In this document: one piece after another, positions 4,803 through 6,013 of the stretch
Numbering within the stretch: the stretch's first letter is position 1
Layout of the letters: each line of letters starts with the position of its first letter
Assembly: GCA_002402125.1 (NCBI GenBank)
Contig: NVVG01000030.1
Coordinates: forward strand, 4,410-10,422
Direction: 5' to 3'
Length of the DNA: 6,013 nt
From: Moraxellaceae bacterium
GTDB lineage: Bacteria > Pseudomonadota > Gammaproteobacteria > Pseudomonadales > Ketobacteraceae
Program-made: the position numbers and the translations under genes
The notes under the pieces: generated by a model
What the model was told of the DNA's origin: nothing
Database searches by the model: none
What the model saw: only the letters and a program-made list of their open reading frames with translations

Positions 4803-6013
4803 TCGGCTGTGCAACTATTGACCAAGAAGCCTGGAGCGCATTTAGGAATGTCCTCGCCTTATACAGGAAACCTTCCACCCATCACTGATCCCGCGTTAAA
4901 AGGCGAGATCAAAGACATTCTTGTGTCAGGATTTTACTTCCTCACTTTCCCTCGCTTCCTTGAAAGCTTTTTTCAAAGTACCAGTTTACGATCGGCGCTA
5001 AAAAACCTAAAACTCAACGGATTATATATTGCGATCACTTATGCATTGGTAGGCGCCATTCTCTTTGTGCAAACCCCCCAGGCTGAACTCAGTGTTTTCC
5101 TTATTCCCTACACTGTCGGCGGCTTTTGCCTAGGCCTATTTGCCTTATTGTCCAGCATTCGCGCCATGGACCATCTATATCATTGGTATGCCGGTCCCAT
5201 AGCAACCGTCGGGCTGGTCACCCTGCTTCACGTTGCTAGCACGGTTGCTAGTAGCACTGAAATAATGCTCGCAGCCTATGCCTGCTCTATTTGTGCCATC
5301 ATCATTTTATACACCATGTTTAAAATGCGTTTTTTTGTGGTGGTTTTTTGGGGCCATTTTGCAGGTTTACTCCACCTAGCTTTACTCAACCTTACCTCTC
5401 ATGAGGTATCATTTATCGCCTTTCAAGCTTACTTTGTTGCCGCCAATATAATCGGCATGTGCATCGCCTACACCGTTGAATACCGAGAACGCACCCTATT
5501 CTTACAAAGCCTGCTATTGGATGTGGATAAAATCCAACAAAAGAAATTATATGCTGACTTAGAAAAGCTCAGCAGAGAAGACTCGCTCACCGGCCTTGCT
5601 AACCGTCGCTATTTCGATGAACGACTAACCCAGGAATGGAACCGCTGCCGCAGGGAAAAACGCCCTCTTTCTATTGTTCTTCTCGATGTAGATTTCTTTA
5701 AACAATTTAATGACTTCTACGGCCATCAGGCTGGCGATCATTGTTTAATGAATCTGGCAAAAGCGCTAAAAGAGGAAGCTAGCCGCCCGGGAGAATTAGT
5801 CGGTCGCTATGGCGGGGAAGAATTCATCATCCTTTACCCCAACATCGATGAAAATCAAATCCAAACGACCTTACAACGCATCCTAGAAAGAGTTCGCAGC
5901 CTCAACATTGAACATCAAACCTCAAAAGTAAATACCATGGTAACCATTAGCCTTGGAGCCGCCACAACCTACCCCGTACGCAGCATTCCAGCCGAGCGCA
6001 TAGTTACTGCCGC
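4788..6013 (+). CDS. Membrane diguanylate cyclase (GGDEF), 3' end outside the window
   Basis: The frame is open without a stop from 4788 to the window end, giving 408 complete codons. It makes c-di-GMP from two GTP. Residues 1-75 look cytoplasmic. Six hydrophobic segments follow at about 78-96, 101-123, 131-152, 157-177, 181-202 and 208-229, not recognised as a named sensor family. A charged, probably helical linker (232-262) leads to the GGDEF domain: DSLTGLANRRYFDERL (265-280), LLDVDFFKQFNDFYGHQAGD (299-318) with metal-binding D300 and substrate-contact residues N308/D309, and the active-site GGEEF (342-346). The product-inhibition site, normally RxxD just upstream, is RPGE (333-336). The C-terminal end of the domain is cut off. 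ATG 4788 is the longest start but has no ribosome site and lies in a palindrome. ATG 4848 (Met21), with GGAG 11 bases before it, is a serious alternative. The gene follows a degenerate HD-GYP gene, suggesting a c-di-GMP signalling pair. Confidence 0.93.
   Translation, partial: MNKFTSAVQLLTKKPGAHLGMSSPYTGNLPPITDPALKGEIKDILVSGFYFLTFPRFLESFFQSTSLRSALKNLKLNGLYIAITYALVGAILFVQTPQAELSVFLIPYTVGGFCLGLFALLSSIRAMDHLYHWYAGPIATVGLVTLLHVASTVASSTEIMLAAYACSICAIIILYTMFKMRFFVVVFWGHFAGLLHLALLNLTSHEVSFIAFQAYFVAANIIGMCIAYTVEYRERTLFLQSLLLDVDKIQQKKLYADLEKLSREDSLTGLANRRYFDERLTQEWNRCRREKRPLSIVLLDVDFFKQFNDFYGHQAGDHCLMNLAKALKEEASRPGELVGRYGGEEFIILYPNIDENQIQTTLQRILERVRSLNIEHQTSKVNTMVTISLGAATTYPVRSIPAERIVTA
4833..4836 (+). 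promoter_or_regulatory. Possible ribosome site for an alternative cyclase start at 4848
   Basis: GGAG stands 11 bases before the in-frame ATG at 4848-4850, and a second purine stretch (AGGA, 4844-4847) touches that ATG. The upstream ATG at 4788 has no comparable sequence. If 4848 is the true start, the palindrome at 4774-4792 lies in the leader. The spacing is a little long, so the choice remains open. Confidence 0.35.

Noticed and set aside
5232..5252. Repeated GTTGCTAG within the cyclase gene
   Set aside because: It encodes Val-Ala-Ser twice in a hydrophobic region; two short copies in coding sequence are not evidence of a functional repeat.

Overview
The window looks like chromosomal DNA of a gammaproteobacterium, probably a marine or aquatic one near the Cellvibrionales/Alteromonadales. 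This rests on three things: a LipB very close to the E. coli/Pseudomonas type, a DUF3391 plus HD-GYP-type protein beside a membrane GGDEF protein, and moderate base composition (about mid-40s % GC by eye). The taxonomy is inference. All genes found lie on the + strand.

Layout. Positions 1-575 hold the 3' nine-tenths of lipB, the octanoyltransferase of lipoate synthesis, with both catalytic residues present. Its stop overlaps an ATG (ATGA, 572-575), the arrangement expected for a lipB-lipA operon. What follows is only 24 codons that resemble the N-terminus of LipA (ending in KLRGAD) and then a stop, so lipA appears to be cut off after its start. Seven bases later begins a 464-residue membrane protein (653-2047) that fuses a DedA/VTT domain to a complete PAP2 phosphatase domain. 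This is a plausible one-chain machine for dephosphorylating and flipping a lipid carrier such as undecaprenyl phosphate. An EamA/DMT transporter (2040-2888) overlaps its end by 8 bases and is probably translationally coupled to it.

A 423-base gap (2889-3311) carries two consecutive long imperfect hairpins. The second is followed by six Ts and may terminate the upstream operon. A possible extended -10 promoter for the next gene lies further downstream in the gap.

The right half is a cyclic-di-GMP locus. Gene 3312-4598 has a DUF3391 domain and an HD-GYP fold in which the HD pair and most other metal ligands are replaced, while the GYP segment is kept. It is therefore more likely a c-di-GMP or protein-binding component than an active phosphodiesterase. 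After 189 bases comes a six-TM diguanylate cyclase (4788 to the window end, incomplete) with an intact GGEEF motif and an altered inhibitory site (RxxE). A 19-base palindrome covers the first possible start codon of the cyclase and could act as an operator or a translation-blocking hairpin.

The best leads are the truncated lipA junction, the degenerate HD-GYP paired with a cyclase, the palindrome over the cyclase start, and the tandem hairpins at 2925-3060.
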